The position numbers were made by a program, and so were the translations under genes. From positions 1-5,998 of the forward strand of contig DAONLM010000186.1 in assembly GCA_035406685.1 (NCBI GenBank): DNA of 5,998 bases. Direction: 5' to 3'. This stretch comes from DAONLM01 sp035406685. Lineage in GTDB: Bacteria > Spirochaetota > GWE2-31-10 > MWDO01. This document shows positions 5,303 to 5,998 of this stretch, piece after piece. Within the stretch, counting starts at the first letter, position 1, and each line of letters begins with the position of its first letter. The notes beneath the pieces are model-generated. The model saw nothing but the letters and a program-made list of their open reading frames with translations. It made no database searches and was not told where the DNA came from.

Positions 5303-5707
5303 CTATTTCTCCAATTCGTATGGCCATCTTGAAACGCCGCCCCAATTCATCATAAGGGTATACCCCTCTTTTTCAAGTCCTTTTATTACTGCCTGAGCCC
5401 TTCCACCTGTTTCACAATAGAGAATAATATACTTATCCTTTGGAAGTTCGTTTAATCTCTCTTTAATCTTTGATGAAGGGAAAGATAAGGCAGTAGGAAT
5501 ATGACCATTCTTATAAAAAGCATCTGGCCTTACATCAATAATCATTATATTTGGATCTGGATTTTGAGTAAGATCTTTTAATTTTGCTGGATCCAGATAC
5601 TTTTTTAATACTTCTGCATCTTTTGAAGATGTATAACCCTCATAACAGGAAGTAATAAAGAGTAAACTAAAAACAAAAATAAAAACACCCAATATTAACT
5701 TTTTCAT
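5303..5707 (-). CDS. Single-domain rhodanese-like lipoprotein
   Basis: A 134-residue precursor. Residues 1-20 form a lipoprotein signal peptide: KK, a hydrophobic stretch, then ITSC with Cys21 as the lipid-modified residue. The lipobox is looser than the enterobacterial LAGC type, as is common in spirochaetes. A single rhodanese domain covers about 35-132. IIDVR (56-60) and GHIP (68-71) are the CH2-type signatures, and the active-site loop CETGGR (98-103) supplies the catalytic Cys98, which carries sulfur as a persulfide. NWGGVSRWP (121-129) is the usual closing motif. It is therefore likely an active sulfurtransferase anchored on the outer face of a membrane, similar in size to PspE-type proteins. 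The sulfur donor and acceptor are unknown. GGTGAGG (5718-5712) just before the ATG is a good ribosome site. The gene is monocistronic, with its own promoter candidate and terminator. Confidence 0.9.
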   Translation of the reverse strand: MKKLILGVFIFVFSLLFITSCYEGYTSSKDAEVLKKYLDPAKLKDLTQNPDPNIMIIDVRPDAFYKNGHIPTALSFPSSKIKERLNELPKDKYIILYCETGGRAQAVIKGLEKEGYTLMMNWGGVSRWPYELEK

Positions 5708-5998
5708 ATTTCCTCACCTTTTAAATAAAATAATTTATTCTTTATACAAAGAAGTATAATTAATTTAATTAAAAAAAAAATAATTGTCAAGTTAAATAAA
5801 TTTATATTACAATTTTTAAAGGGTATAATTTAAGAAACTAAATATTTTATATTTAATTTTAAGTTTATTAGTTAATATTAAGTTTTAAATCAAATTTTTA
5901 ATATTCTTTTAAACTACTCTTTTTAATTAATCACTTGTGCGACTTTGTTTTCAGGAAACTTTTTTAATTTTTTTCATAAATTTTGTAAAGGATTTTCT
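5708..5998. other. AT-rich region upstream of the rhodanese gene
   Basis: Besides the rhodanese promoter and ribosome site, little is identifiable. TATAAT at 5824-5829 on the plus strand, with TTTATA 17 bases upstream, could be a divergent promoter. A minus-strand frame open from the right edge to a stop at 5951-5953 encodes a lysine-rich stretch ending KKIKKVS. It could be the tail of a neighbouring gene but is too short to judge. AAAGGA near 5987-5992 could be a ribosome site for a plus-strand gene starting just outside. Confidence 0.4.
5762..5790 (-). promoter_or_regulatory. Candidate sigma-70 promoter of the rhodanese gene
   Basis: On the minus strand, a perfect TTGACA (5790-5785), a 17-base spacer containing a T-tract, and TAAATT (5767-5762, 4 of 6 to TATAAT). 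The start would be near 5755, about 48 bases before the ATG. It is the only TTGACA in this upstream region. Confidence 0.5.

Noticed and set aside
1..5998. CRISPR array, insertion sequence or phage/defence module
   Set aside because: No regularly spaced direct repeats, no intact transposase, and no integrase, nuclease-helicase or toxin-antitoxin pair. All five genes have ordinary housekeeping-type or motility-type domains.

Overview
The window is very AT-rich, with A- and T-tracts throughout. It carries five convincing protein genes. The best taxonomic clue is a FlgM anti-sigma factor whose C-terminal signature (PDVRADKIAEIKAKI, then VADKIL) resembles, from memory, FlgM of spirochaetes. A small lipoprotein with a permissive lipobox and the AT-rich composition fit a flagellated member of the Spirochaetota, but this assignment is an inference from one window.

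Layout. Positions 1-561 hold no convincing protein gene. The left part (about 30-335) is richer in G+C than the spacer around it and contains several nested inverted repeats. Their mismatches become G-U pairs only when the minus strand is read as RNA, and two of them look like minus-strand terminators. From about 360 to 560 lie plus-strand promoter candidates for flgM (562-846), including a good match to a sigma-28 (FliA) promoter at 500-526. A terminator-like structure (876-942) follows flgM. Next, on the same strand, comes an iron-containing alcohol dehydrogenase family protein (988-2154, TTG start) whose cofactor and metal motifs are largely replaced.

The right half runs on the minus strand. 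A 134-residue rhodanese lipoprotein (5303-5707) has its own promoter candidate and terminator. A 798-residue protein (2796-5192) has a predicted beta-sandwich N-terminus, many TPR repeats and a C-terminal eight-cysteine zinc-binding module. It overlaps by four bases (ATGA) a 220-residue PHP-domain metallohydrolase (2137-2799). The PHP gene converges on the dehydrogenase-like gene, and the two coding regions overlap by 18 bases. The last 291 bases (5708-5998) are an AT-rich upstream region with no clear gene.

Functionally, flgM would tie late flagellar gene expression to export through the flagellar hook-basal body, and a sigma-28 promoter would place it under the factor it inhibits. The TPR/zinc protein and the PHP hydrolase are probably translated together, but no pathway can be named from the sequence. 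The dehydrogenase-like protein keeps its fold-level similarity but probably not classical iron-dependent alcohol oxidation. The rhodanese would act outside the cytoplasmic membrane.
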